DNA of 64,000 nt. Source: Ceratotherium simum simum. Lineage: Eukaryota; Chordata; Mammalia; Perissodactyla; Rhinocerotidae. The first letter of the stretch is position 1. Each line of letters opens with the position of its first letter. Position numbers and translations under genes: made by a program. The notes beneath the pieces were generated by a model. It saw only the letters and a program-made list of their open reading frames with translations, had not been told where the DNA came from and did no database searches. Below are positions 22,401-37,400 of this stretch, piece after piece. The stretch covers positions 6,925,222 to 6,989,221 of the forward strand of contig NW_004454163.1 of NCBI RefSeq assembly GCF_000283155.1, in the 5' to 3' direction.

Positions 22401-25400
22401 ACCCTTACTTTTACTTCTTGTCTGTGCAAACTTCCTAATTAGGTTGTGTAGCATTTATAGTCTGCTCATGGCCTCGGGATACTTGATTTCACAGTTAACC
22501 TGCTCAGTTGTCTACATTCATTAAAGAAGTATGAAGTAGGTGCTATAATTATCCCTATTTTATTGATGAGAAAAATGAGGCTTAGCATAAACCAAGAGCT
22601 TGCCCTCTTAACTGCTATATACATCACGTCTGTCATAACTTGACTGTTATAGGATCTATAATGGAGACAGAGTCTGGATGAATCCCTAGTTCATGTCAGA
22701 AGTTACGCAATCGTCATTCAGAACGTTATCTTAAGACTTAGAACTGATATAATATTCCTAATCTGAGGTTACTATCGTTTTTCTCATTTTACACAAAAGG
22801 AAATGGATGTCTTATTTAGTAGGGATTAGGAGTCAGATTTATGAGAAGCTGAATTCCTTGCTCTTTTTGCTCCTCTTTAGAGTGCTGACTAAGATTTCTC
22901 AGATGTTGCTGTGAGCAGTGAAATTTTTGCTGCCACTCACACTCTCTGACAGCCTCACTCTCCCTGATGTAGAGATGCCTAGGGATCCATTTATAGGCTA
23001 ATAGCTGTAAAGATACTCTAATAAATACGATTCTCCCTTTTTTATGTGTGTGAGGAAGATTAGCCCTGAGCTAACATCTGTTGCCAATCTTCCTCAGCAA
23101 AAAGAGGAAGATTGGCCCTGAGCTAACATCTGTGCCCATCTTCCTCTACTTTATATGTGGGACATCTGCCACAGCATGGCTTGATGAGCGATGCATGGGT
23201 CCACCCCCAGGATCCGAACCTGCGAACCCCGGGCCACCAAAGTGGAGCATGTGAACTTAACCACTACGCCCCGGGACAGCCCCCTCCACCCTTATTTTTA
23301 GATGACATAGTAGCTTCTAACCATTAGCACATAACTCCTCATGGCTTCATTTTATAAATGAGGCTTGAATAAATAATTCCTAATCCCTCACCCAGCCCTG
23401 AGTCCATAATTCTATATCAACTGTTAGGAAAACACCTATTTCTTAGCCTTATTGCATGAAAGCCACAAAGATGTCAAACAAAGATGCCAAGAAAATGTGT
23501 GGAATAGTAACTTTTTTTGAGCTACCAGACCAGAGGATCATGCATTTTTCATTTTATTTATAAATAAGGCAGAGTATTAGAGCTCTCAGAGATGTGGGAT
23601 TCGGGAATTAGATTGCTTTGATTCTTAAGAAGCACTTTAAACTGTCTAATATTTTTGGGAAAACTCACTGGGAGACACATTGTTTATGACACACCCAACC
23701 TTGACTGGTCTAAGGTACTGGAATATATCTCACACCCTACCACATGAGATTCTATCAAACTCTGGACATAAAGTAACTTTAATTTGGGTCAGATCAGGTG
23801 ATTCCACAGTCCTGAATTGTTCTCTCTGCAGTTCCCTTCTGGGATTTCTTGCTCTGGAGGAAAAGATGGGCTTTGAAGCCAGGCAGACCTGGATTTGAAT
23901 CTTGGATCCACCCTTTAACAAGCTGTGTCACCTTGATCAGTTTATTTAATATTCTGAGCCTTAGATTTTCGTGTCTAAAATATGTGTAATAACAACCTCG
24001 TAGGGTACTTGTGAGGATTAAATGATATAAAATATGTAGAGTCTATGGGGGCCGGCCCGGTGGCACAAGCGGTTAAGTGCGCGTGCTCTGCCGCTGCGGC
24101 CCGGGGTTCGCCTGTTCGGATCCCGGGCGCACACCAACGCACTGCTTGGCAAGCCATGCTGTGGCAGCATCCCATATAAAGTGGAGGAAGATGGGCACGG
24201 ATGTTAACCCAGGGCCAGTCTTCCTCAGCAAAAAAAGAGGAGGATTGGCAGATATTAGCGCAGGGCTGTTCTCCTCACACGCAAAAAAAATAAAATAAAA
24301 TAAACTATGTAGAGTCTAGCATTGTGCTAAATAGCCACAAAATGATAGCTACTATTGCAAAATGTTGCTTTTCTCCAGGATTAGCACTACCCTCACCTTT
24401 TTACTCGGAATCAAGTTATATCTTTCTGACCCTAAGATTGGGTTCAGAAAATCACAGTGGTGATCAGGTAGGAGTTTTACTCCAGATATTTTTCAGATAC
24501 TTTTTTTTAGCCCAAATATATTAGGAAATATATTAGCAGAAATGGAAATGATTGGTATTCTGGTGTAGTGGGACACATAGGCCTTTCTCTTTCACAATTT
24601 TCATATCCCTGATTATTTCATTATTGAGTCATCCCGGTCTTAACCAGTTCAAACAGTGAAGAAGCATTTCATTCCTATTTGTCTTTTCCTCTGCATTATA
24701 TAGGAAGCCCTTTGGATTCCCGTGTTTAGTATTTAAAGAGTCCCTTAATACATACGCCCTGATCTGTCTTCCCATTACTAGAGTCCTATGTGGCAAAGCT
24801 AGTCATGGGAGTCTCAGTAGTTCCATGTCAAGTTTTTCCTTCCATCTGAACTCCCCGGGATGGCTATTGATTTCATACACCCACTTACTCTCTCCCTTTC
24901 TCTTTTCCCTTTTCCTCTTCAATTGCCCTTCTTTCTTAAAACCTTTTTTACTTAGACCTACTTGTCTGTTAAGGATCTGTGTTTGGTCTTACAGCTACAG
25001 TCCAGCATTTCTGTTCTGAGCTTGACCTCATTCCCTGCCTCCTGATAAAAGAACTACATCGTCAAAGACTGTGGTAATCAATAAGACAATTAGTTTCTGC
25101 CTTTGAAGAAATCCCACAATTTTCTAACAGTAACAGCTATTGCATATTCTGTTCCTTCACTCTATTGAGGTCTGGATTTAATGCTCTTGAATTTCTTTCT
25201 TTCTGTTCCTGATCTTTAAGCATGATTAGAAAAAGAAGAATTGAGCCTGACGGAGAATTGCTTAGAGAAATGTGGTAACATGCCTATCTGATTGAGCCTG
25301 AGCCCAAAGGCTCTCTCCTAATTCCTCATTTAGTAAGGTAGAGGCAACCCTAGTACATTCTCTCCAGAAATAAAAAGGCTTCCTGTACCAAAATGGTTTT

Positions 25401-28400
25401 GTGAGTCAGGGAGCCTCACTGAAAGTGCTCAGTAAATATGTGTTAAATGAACATTGCAAATCAAAATTGCTTTATACCTGGATAGCACCAGGTCACAGTT
25501 TTTTCATGGTATTTTTTGTTTGTTTTGTGTTGTTAATTTTGCAGACTTTCTGAAAAGACCTCTAGAGAGTTATGTGAAAAGATTAAAAGTACCAGTTCAT
25601 GTAATTCGAATGGAACAACGTTCTGGATTGATCAGAGCTAGATTAAAAGGAGCTGCTGTGTCGAAAGGCCAGGTGATCACCTTCTTAGATGCTCACTGTG
25701 AGTGTACAGTGGGATGGCTGGAGCCTCTCTTAGCCAGGATCAAACATGACAGGTAATTTTCTGGAGTCTAAATTTGTTTTCAGTGCATTTGTCCTAAACT
25801 ACATGGTTAGTTGCAAAATTCTGTATATTTAAATAAATACAAAAATAATTTCCTCTGAAGTTTCCTTTAAAATACATGAAAAGCACTCGAAGCTAACTAT
25901 GAAGAAGATCACATTCTAAAGTCTGGAAGGAATGTTTGCAAACTGTCTTGTTAATGAGGATGGATTGGAAAGCATGTTGTTAGGATGTACATTATATGCT
26001 CTATTCACTAATGGGGAGCAGAACCCATGGACAATGAACTCAGGGAAGGTGGGATAAAACCCTTTATTTGTCCCTACTCTCTAAGGCTAACACTAGGGCA
26101 GGCAGGTCATCTCATCTCTGTCTACATCCTCACTGGGACTATAGCTCTCAGCTTATAGCACATTGGATACACATTGCATCCTGAAATGCTTAATTGTATA
26201 TGGAAAAGCACTATAATCTTAGATAATACAGGAAGAGCATTGGGAGCAGTGCACGCCCATGGTGGTAGTCTTTCATCATGCACGTTATTCAAAGAATTAC
26301 CTACTGCTGGGCTCTGGCTTAGTTCTTAGATATCAGGAGAGAACGTAGCTTCAGTCTGCTAGATCTATATGAGTTGAATTTCTGCTTGTCATTGCAGTTT
26401 GAGCTAGAGGCTGTCTGTGTCAGCTTAACATTAAGGTTTAGATTTTAGTAGGGTAAACTTTTACTAGTCAAATAGAGTATAGTTGAAGCCACTGTATCTA
26501 TTCTGTTAGCAAATGCTGGGCCTACTTCTCTCCCCTGTTAAAGATGAATAAATAGGAAAAACCGGCATTGGGGCAATCAAGATATAGCAGCTTTTGGAAG
26601 GGAAACATTGCCTGAAGGAGGAATAGAATATTTCTGTAAATTGTTTTCTATAAGTAGTAGATGACTGATTCAGAGAATATTTGCTTACGTAAAGACAACA
26701 TATAACCCTTATGAAGCAGGAGCCTGAACTTGTGGAGAGAAAGCCATGTGAGGTGATAAGAGACATTTGAAAGGGGAATTGGCTGAAATAACAACCACAA
26801 GAACTTCCACTTTGGGCTGTGTGGTAGATTAGGTATCCTGAATAATTTTTCCAACTGAAAAAGCTAAAATGCTAGATAAAATACAAAACACATTTTTAAA
26901 CGCATCACTGAATTGGCACCAGAGTAAGAAATTTTGCAGATCTCAAAATGAAGTGAGAACAAGTGAGCAGTCCAAACACAAAAGCCAGCTTTCACTTGTA
27001 GGGTTTCTGCTGAACTTAGGGGACACTGAGCTTTTGCCTTGATAGACAAACAGATGGGAGGATAGGAGACAAGCCCTAGGCCCTGCCTAAGGTTGGAAGA
27101 TGAGTAACAAACACCTGTGTAAAGCTAAGATCTTGACATCTGTACCTCAGTGTAAGTGAGAATGAGAAAGAAATCCCACCACACCAAAGAAAACTTGACT
27201 GTTTCAACTTTGGAATGGGGTGGAGGAGGGGAAACAAATCTTCCCTAAGAATTCATAAACAGAATATAGAAAAAGAGGGAACCAACTGGATTCTTTTTAT
27301 GAGACTAGTATAACCTTGGTAGGAAAACCAGAAAAGAAGAATGTAGAAAATTACTCAAAACCACTCATGAACGCTAATAAAAAATCTCACATTACCAGCA
27401 AACTGAGCAAGTGGGAGGGGAAAAAAATTTTATCTATATATATTTATGTAGTATGTATAATATAATATATCATGACTAATTAGTGTAATATTACAAAACC
27501 AGTTCACATAATACACTGTATTAACATATTTACACCCCATTAACATATTTCTGAAAATATATGAAAACCCTATCATTAAAATTCTGATCATTTCAGTAGA
27601 TACAGAAAAAAAGGTGTTCATTTATGATTAAAATGAACATCTATTTATGATTAAAAATACTTAGCGAACTATTATAGAATGGAAATTTACTAATCTGAGA
27701 AAAGATAGCTGGAAAAAAAAAACAATCCTTAGTAAGCAAAATCATCTTAATGGAGAAATGTTGAAAAATATGGAGCAAGATAAGAATGCCCTGAATTACT
27801 ACTGTTAGTATTGTTAGAAGCCTTAGGTTTTGCAATAATCCAAGAAATGAATAAAGGGTATAAGGATTGGAAAGGAAAAAAAAGAAGTGCTGTCAATTGC
27901 AGATAATGTGTTTTTTTAAAGAGGAAAAATAATATATACAAAAAATAGTAGAAATAATAAGAATTTAGCAACGTTGCCAAACATAAGATCACTATAGAAA
28001 AGTCAGTTGCCGACTAGACTATTGGTGGTGAACACAATGTAGTCTATTACAGAAGCTGAAATATAATAATGTACACTTGAAATTGACACAATGTTATAAA
28101 CCAATATGACCTCAATAAAATAAAAGGAAAAAAAAAAAAGTCAGTTGCCTTCTCCACACCAGCAAGGGATCATTAGAAGATATAAAGTAAAAAGAAAAAA
28201 GAAATTATACCATTTATAATAGCAATGGAAATCATAGGCTGTAATTGGGAATATGTTTAACAAAAGATGCATGAAATAGAAAACTGTTGAAATTTACTGG
28301 AAAATAATCCAAGTGGAGAGAAGGATAACGTTCATGGATAGAAAGTAAATATAAAAATATCAGTTCTCCCCACATTGATCTATAAATTCAATGCATTTCC

Positions 28401-31400
28401 AATTGAAATCTCAACAGAATTTTCTTGGAGAAACTGGCTGACTCTAACATTTATATGGAAATGCATATTTTAAAAAAAATTGCCAAAATACCGCTGAAGA
28501 AGAGGAGTCAGGTACAACTGGGCTTCCACTACCAGATATAGACTTAACTATATTAATTTTGGCAGTGACATATTGATGCAGGAATTCACAAATAGACTAG
28601 TAAAACAGAGTAGTGTCTAGAAACTACCCCGTGTTTATATGGAAACTTGATTTATGAGAGAGCAGGCACAGCAGAAGGAAAAAGGACCATTAGATAAATA
28701 GTGCTGGAACAATTGGTTATCCATAAGGAAAAGAAATGAAGTTGGATACTTACTGTATATCATACCCAAAACCAATTCCATGAGGATTAAAAACAAATAT
28801 GAAAAGCAAAATGTAATTCTTTTTGAAGACAATATAGGAGAATATCTTTATGCTTTTGGAGTAGGGAAAGATTTCTTAAATAAGACACCAGTTGGATGGG
28901 GAGGATATCATACTCAAAAATGTGGTTGCCGAAGGCTGTGAGTAGGACACCTTTGCTTAGAAGGGTGAGTTTTTAGGTTTATTAAAAAAAATCACAGTAC
29001 CAGTAGAAAAAATTTTAAATGTGTATGATCAGACAATTTGTATGAAGAAATACAAACCTGCAGGAAAAATACCCTTTCTAATAGGTAGAAAATATAAATG
29101 TTAAAAATCCTGAGATACCATTTAACATTATTATATTGGCAAAACTGTAAGAAAATAGTATCCATAGTTGATAGCATTATAGGGAAGCTGCAGGGACAAA
29201 TATATACCTATACATATAATAGTTTTGAAAAGCAGTAAAGGAAAGTGCCACAAAAAAGTTCCTTCCTTTAATTCAGTAATCTCATTCCTGGAAGTTTACT
29301 TTTAAAGCAAAAGCGAAATATGTATATGAACATGTTCACCCTGTATCTTAATAGCAAAAAAGTATAAGGAACACAAATGTCCAAGAGTTGTTTATTAAGA
29401 AAATTATTAGCTTGAAATTATTAAATATGTAGTCATTAAAAGTGGTGTTTTTTAAAGCTGTAGAAATATTTGAGGTACTTTTACGTGTGGCAGATATGTA
29501 AACGAAAAAGGGATGGAAAGTTATCAAGTTATAAATAAATATGATAAATAACTATGCTAGTTTGGTAGGATATAGCAGGAAATTTTTTCACCATTGTCTT
29601 TAACATTATAGAGTATAGTTTATTTTAAAAATACTTAATATTCCATTTTATATATATACCACATCTCTATCCATTCATTCATTGATGGGCACTTAGGTTG
29701 TTTCCAAGTCTTGCCTGTTGTGAATAATACTGCAGTGAACATAGAGATGCATATATCTTTTTGAATTAGTGTTTTCGTGTTCTTTGGATAAATATTCAGA
29801 AAAGTGGAATAGCTGGATCACTTGGTAGCTCTCTTTTTAACTTTTTGAGGAATCTCCATACTGTTTTCAATAGTGCCTGCATCAGTTTACATTCCCACCT
29901 GTATGAGGGTTCCCTTTTCTCTACATCCTCTCCAACACGTGTTATTTCTTGTCCTTTTTGTGTGTGTGTGTGAGAGGAAGATTAGCCCTGAACTAATATC
30001 CGATGCCAATCCTCCTCTTTTATGGTAAGGAAGATTGGCCCTGGGCTAACATCCGTGCCCATCTTCCTCTACTCGATATGGGATGCCGCCACAGCATGGC
30101 TTGACAAGCAGTGCATTGGTGCGCACCCAGGATCCAAACCTGCGGACCCTAGGCCGCCAAAGCAGAGTGCTCACGCACTTAACCACTGCACCACTGGGCC
30201 AGCCCCTATTTCTTGTCCTGTTAATAACAGCCATTCTGATGGGCATGAGGTGGTATCTCGTGGTTTTGATTTGCATTTCCCTAATAATCAGTGATGTTGA
30301 ACATCTCTTCATGTGCCTATTGGCCATCTGTATATCTTCTTTGGAAAAATGAAAAATGTCTGTTCAGATCCTCTGCCCATTTTTTAATCGAGTCGTTGGG
30401 TTTTTTTTTGTTGAGCTGTATGAGTTCTTTGTATATTTTGGATATTAACCACTTATCAGATATATGATTTGCAGATATCTTCTCCCAATTAGGTTGTCTT
30501 TCGTTTTGTTGATGGTTTGTTTTGCCATGCAGGAGCTTTTTAGTTTGATGTAGTTCCATTTATTCATTTTTCCTTTTGATTCCTTTGTCTGAGGAGACAC
30601 ATTCAAAAAGATATTGCTAAGACTGATGTCAAAGAGTGTACTGCCTATTTTTTTCTGGGAGTTTCATGGTTTCAGGTGTTACATCCAAGTCTTTAATCCA
30701 TTTTGAGTTAATTTTTGTGTGTGGTGTAAGGTAGTGGTCTACTTTCATTCTTTTGCATATGCTGTAAAAGAAAAGATGAAATCTTGCCATTTGCAACAAC
30801 ATGGATGGACCTGGAAGGTATTATGTTGAGCGAAATAAATCAGACAAAGAAAGCCAAATACCATCTGAATTCACTCATATGTGGAAGATTTAACAAAAAC
30901 AAGAGCAACAACAAATAAACACATAGATACAGAGCATAGATTGGTGGCTACCAGAGGGGCAGGGAGTAAGGGGGTACGACAAGGGGGCCCTCTCCTTAAG
31001 GGAGAGCAAAAGGGATAAAGGGGGACATTTGTATGGTGATGGATGGAAACTAGACTATTAATGGTGAACAGGATGTAGTCTATACAGAAGTTGAAATATA
31101 ATGATCTACACCTGAAATTTATATAATGTTATAAGCCAATGTTACCTCAATAAAAATAAATAAATAATAAAAGAAATAAAAACACTTAGAATTGTTACAT
31201 AGTTCAACATGGAAAATTTTAAAAGATTTTTTATTTTATTTATTTATTTTTTGTGTGTGTGTGAGGAAGATCAACCCTGAGCTAACATCCATGCTTATCC
31301 TCCTCTTTTTGCTGAGGAATACTGGCTCTGAGCTAACATCTATTGCCAATCCTCCTCGTTTTTTTTCCCCAAAGCTCCAGTAGATAGCCGTATGTCATAG

Positions 31401-34400
31401 TTGCACATCCCTCCAGTTGCTATATGTGGGACGCGGCCTCAGCATGGCCGGAGAAGCGATGCATTGGTGCGCGCCCAGGATCCGAACCCGGGCCACCAGT
31501 AGCGAAGCACGCGCACTTAACCGCCAAGCCATGGGGCCGGCCCAAAAGATTTTTTAATTTGCTTTTATGATTTTAGGAGAACAGTGGTATGTCCTATTAT
31601 TGATGTGATCAGTGATGATACTTTTGAGTACATGGCAGGCTCTGATATGACCTATGGTGGATTCAATTGGAAGCTCAATTTTCGCTGGTATCCCGTTCCT
31701 CAAAGAGAAATGGACAGAAGGAAAGGTGATCGGACTCTTCCTGTCAGGTAATTAAGTTGTCAGACATTTTCCCTAAAGTGTTACTGGCAGAGGATTGTGA
31801 AACTTTGGGAATTACATTGAAAGGATTATAAGTGTATTTTGTGAAACATGAAGCATTTGTGCGCCATATATGTAGTTAAGATCGTTATTTTAAAGAGGGA
31901 TTCTTTTCCTCTGATCAATTAATAAAATTAGAATTTTTCATTTATATAATCTAGTGCACATGAGAGATGATGGTGGCATGCATTTGTTCTTTCATTCCTC
32001 TATGGAAAACATTTTGTAAATCTGTAAGTCAGATTTGTGCTTTAATTTAGTTGTTAAGGATAATAATATTTAAGTTACATCAAACTGTCCCTTAATTAAT
32101 TCTAAGTGTCAATATGTGAAAATATTACCTAAGACTGGGTCCTCGCACCAAAATATAAGATTTTAAATTCAGACTTGTACTGTCTGGATGATAGTTACTG
32201 ACTGATAAGGTTAGAAAAGCTTGTTTCAAATATAAAAATAACTAGAATTGACAAAAGTATAAAAAAGGATTTCCATTAATGCATTTCTGATGTTTCTTTT
32301 GTTCTACATTTGGTCGTATATAGATTTTTTTTAGAAAGGGAGAAAAAGTTCACACTATTCAGAACCTTTAAATTGAGACCTTGAGCTGTCTGAGGCATCC
32401 TAGGATTTACTCCTGTTACATCAGCCTGCTGCTTTTGAGAGTTCTTTCAGAACCAAGTTTTTTAGCTGTCTCCTATCCTGTGCTTCTCAGATTTACTTTC
32501 CCTTGAATTCAAGTCCAGTTCTGGCAAAGGTGAAGAGAGATTTCACTAATTCTATGCTCTTACCCCTAGCCGGGCTGAGTCTTTTCCTAGTGAAAGGACT
32601 TTTCCACTCTTTTGCTGACATTTCAAATCACCATCTAACCCAAGGGTTCCTAAACATTTCGTAGATGATGGACTTCTTTGAAAAAATCTGATAAAAGCTA
32701 TGAGTTTTCTCTAAGGGGGAAAAAATGCACTTGTGTAAACAGAAGATTTAGCATACAATTCTAGGAAATTTAGAGATATCCCAAAACTTAGGTCAAGAAA
32801 CCCCCCTGTATTAAATGATAACTCTGGGTGTTGGCCTATTTCCTTTGACTCCTAAGATATATTAGACTTTCTCATTCTTTTTCTCTTCTAAAATCAAAAT
32901 AAGTCTTCACTTTTTTCTGGAAGCAACTATTTCTGTAGGAAAAGCAAATGCTGCCACCCTCACTAGGGTATGGAATGAGTACCTTTTAGGGTTACAGAGG
33001 TGGTGGTTCCTAAAATATCATCTCCGTACTGTCCTCGGTCCCTGAAACTTAATTATTTTCTCCTAGTTGGAGTCTGTTTTTCCTCCATATTCATCCTTCA
33101 AGAAAATCAAATATTTGAATGGTATTTGTTTATTTAAATCCTCCTACATTATCATTTCTCTGTTTTAATTCCACCGACTCCTGCCCACTCGGCATACCTG
33201 GGGCTGTGTTTTGATGAATTGGGCTCCTCTTTTGCAGAAAATATACCACACTTGGTCAGGATGATGATCCCCTTAGGAGGGTATTGATTTTAGTCTGTAC
33301 TTCATCGCTTCCTTTCCTTAAAGGTTCCTATTAGGAATAAGCAAAGGGCCACATTGTTTTCATCCTGTTTAATCTTATGTCTTGGCAGTATTTGCCACCC
33401 TTTAGCACCTGCCATGTTAGAGTTGCTAACGTGAGTCTAATTGGTTAATATATAGTCAACTGCATTTATAGTTGCTAGGAACTATGGAGTAGGTGCACGG
33501 TCAGATGGAGAGGATTACTAGAAATAGCTTCGGTTTAAGGAGTCCGAGGTCAAAGCTCAGTCATGACCTGAGAACCAAGAAAGGTACTAAAGACAGGAAG
33601 AGCCCTTGGGATGGGCAGAGAAGGATGTCCAGGCAGAAGGTGTGACAGCATGACTGGGGTGCAGGTTATGTCTGAGGACCAAATAACATAGCATAAAAAC
33701 AAAGAAAGCCCCTGGGGGCCTATGAAGGTTTCTGAAGATTGTGAGAATAAGCATTTATTCTGTAGTTATAAACAGTTATAAAACTACTTTTAAAAACAAA
33801 AACTGTAAATTTTAAATTGTTACAATTAACAGTATAGTATTATGATTGAATTTCAGAACACCCACAATGGCAGGAGGCCTTTTTTCAATAGACAGAGATT
33901 ACTTTCAGGAAATTGGAACATATGATGCTGGAATGGATATTTGGGGAGGAGAAAACCTAGAAATTTCCTTTAGGGTAAGTTCCCTTTGAAAAAAGTAATC
34001 TTCTATTTAACCTCAAATATAGATATACTTTAATCATGTTATCTCTAAATAAAAAATAAAAAGTGAATTTAATATGAGTTTAATCAGACTTCAGAGCCTT
34101 CAGTCCATAAAAAGTTTGGTGATACTATTAAGGGTTCATTATAAACTATTCTAAGCAAATAATTCAGTTATTAGTCTACCTATAAAACTTATACAAGATT
34201 CCCTAGTTGTTTGTAATTTCTGTTATTTTCAAAGAAGTAATTCAAGCTCTAAAAATAAACAAAAAATAACACGTAGTCTGTATATGCTACTTTGGTACTT
34301 AATTGCCAAAAATGTAATTTCACTTTCTGTAATATGCTTTGTCCTTCTGGTGTGAAAATTGATCTCTCTTACATAAAACCTGGCCGCTTTACTAGCTTTA

Positions 34401-37400
34401 TATTTTTCAATGCAAAGAAAAAGGCAAAAGAATTCTGAAGTTACTCTAAGTTGATTTAACCCAGTTGACCTTAAGTCTTAAAATCAGCATGTTATTTAAA
34501 TGACAGTGTATTTCTGAAAATAATCAACTTTAGACACATAGCTTATAGTGGAAACCACACTGAACTGCGCTGTAATCTAAGTCGGCCAGCTCACTTTGTT
34601 CCCAGTGGATCAGTTTGCCCTCTTATGAAAGGAGAGGTTTAGACTCAGGATCATCTTGGAGATCCTTTCCAGCTGTATCATTTTATGATCCTGGGAAAAT
34701 GTTAAAGTAGACACACTGAGTATTTAACAAAATCAAAACTTTTCAGAATGTGTTTTAATTGTAAATAGTTAATAGATTTTGAACTTATGGAAAAATATAT
34801 TTTGAAAGGAGCAGAAGGATAATTTCATTAAATTAAAGATATGAAACCATACTTGATGATCTGTCTTTCTTTTACCCCTTTTTTGTTTTTATTCTCACAA
34901 AGACAACAAAGCATATTATCACTGTCTCACTGAGTAACTCGTGAGAGATCCAGTTTAGATTCCTAGGTTCTGTTTAATGTACAGGCTATGACATAAGTTT
35001 GGAGAAGAAACAGGTACGACTCGGTCTGAATTCTCCATGGTCAGAGTTTTTTGACCATGAACCATATTAATAAATACATTACATGTTATACACACACAAC
35101 ACACAAAATGCAAACATTTCATGAAACAGTTATGTCCTTGTTAGCAAGTTCTGGTTGCAATTCATCAAATTTGAATTTATGATCCTTTTATGAGTCATGG
35201 CCTGCAGTTAGAAAACTACTGCTCTAGACCCCATGTTTTTCTGTATTGAGCCTTTAACCTATCTTTTCTGAATTTAACCTTCAACTTCTGGTTTGATCAG
35301 ACCAAAAATTAGAGAAAGGCTTGCTCCTGAGGAAGCACTGGCTTTGTGACTGTATAGCAGGAGCTCCACTCTACACCCTTGATTCTGTGAAATTCCAACT
35401 ATGAAACTCAATAGTTGAGAACTATTTTTTTTTAACTATCAGTGTTTAAAACTGGTCATCTTTGCTATTGTTTTCAGATTTGGCAGTGTGGAGGAACTTT
35501 GGAGATTGTTACTTGCTCACATGTTGGACATGTGTTTCGGAAAGCTACACCTTACACGTTTCCAGGAGGCACAGGGCAGATTATCAATAAAAATAACAGA
35601 CGACTTGCAGAAGTGTGGATGGATGAATTCAAGAATTTCTTCTATATAATTTCTCCAGGTTAGCATTATTTTGCATTAGAAATACAGGACTAACTTCTTG
35701 TTCCTGATCCTAATGCATTCTGAGCACAGGTAAGAAGGAGTGGAAAAGAAGCTTTGAGCAGAGGCGAAACACCTTCCTCCATAGGTCATTGTAAGGAATA
35801 AATGAAATCATACACAGTATAGAAAGTGCTTAGCAGAATGCCTAGCATAATATATTATTAATAGTAATAAATTAAGTCAGTATTGCAAAATTTAATGTTA
35901 ACCCAGGTGTTATCCATGTTCCTTTTTTTTTTTAACCTAACTGCAACATTTAACATTTGTATGCAAGTGTCCAGTATTTCAAGGCCAGTGCAGGGGCCTA
36001 TAGCATGCCTCAAGGGACTTCTCTCCAGGAACTTTTCCCTGTTCTTCAGAGTTTTGTGGGAACAGCTGTTTCGTTAGCTGTAAATCTGCCTAACATTGTT
36101 AGCCTTCTATCTTCATTTTTTAATTACCACACGACTGTCAAGTGGCAGGGTGCACAATTCAGTGAGTTGTGTAAGAGAAACCTGACTGGAAACAATTGCT
36201 CTGTTTAATACTTGGGCAAAATAGATCTTGTTTTGTTTTTGCCTTAACACATATTAAAGTTTTTTGATCCCATGTAACTTATATTTATGTGTAATATTAT
36301 TAGTATGTATATCATTCTCACATAAATTTAATTTTTCTTTGAAAAACACTAATATATTTCCTTGTTTTATACTTTGGGAGGTGGATTTATGGTGTATCAC
36401 TTGTATGGTCACATATCACCAAAATGATACCACTTTTCTCATTCATCTGGCTTGTTAGATGCAACATATAAATAGAATTGTGTTACCTAATAGAACATTA
36501 ATCATTCAGTTACTTATTTCTATTAACAGGTGTTACAAAGGTAGATTATGGAGATATATCATCGAGACTCGGTCTAAGACACAAACTCCAATGCAGACCT
36601 TTCTCTTGGTACCTAGAGAATATTTATCCTGATTCTCAGATTCCACGTCACTATTTCTCTTTGGGAGAGGTAAAAAAAAAAAAAAATGTATTCTATGTCG
36701 TTATTATGTTCTCACTTATTTATCACAAACAATAGAGGTTAAACTTCCAACAGGGGAGTACCTTCATGTTAAAATTACATAACCTCAAGTGTGGGAAAGT
36801 TCTTGTTAGTTGACACAGTCTACCTCATAACTTGAAATCTTGTTAATTTTTTATGATGTATTTTATTAAAATAAGAATAGTCTTACCTCTAACCTTTCAC
36901 AGTTGGTCTCTTGTTACAATACATTAATGTCTTCAATAGACTTCTTATATTAACAAACTGACCCATTCAGATGAAACCATATATTCCTAAATCTAATGCC
37001 TTAGTATTAATGAGTCTGAATTAAAGCTTGAGCAACTTCAAAGTGAAGATAAATTATAAAGAACTGACAAGGAAACTTGAAAAACCATTTATAATAAATT
37101 GTATTTTTAGCACCCATTTATTTTCCTTTAGGAATTCTAAATCTCAGTTTGGGAAGGGAGATTGGAAAGAATGTTGGTAAGCATGTTGTTTCTGATGATG
37201 CCTTTAGTTATTGCTCTTGAATTCAGCAGCAAATTTTCTTGAAACCTGAAGTAATTTGCTTATTAATGCTTACAATTAGTTAACGCAGTTAGTTGTGCTT
37301 TGGCGTTTGGCTTTTTTATCCTTTTGGGTGCTCATAGTATAAGGTCTGGTGTGAGAGAGACCTATCTTACCTTCTGGTATAACTACCAGGATGGTCACAA

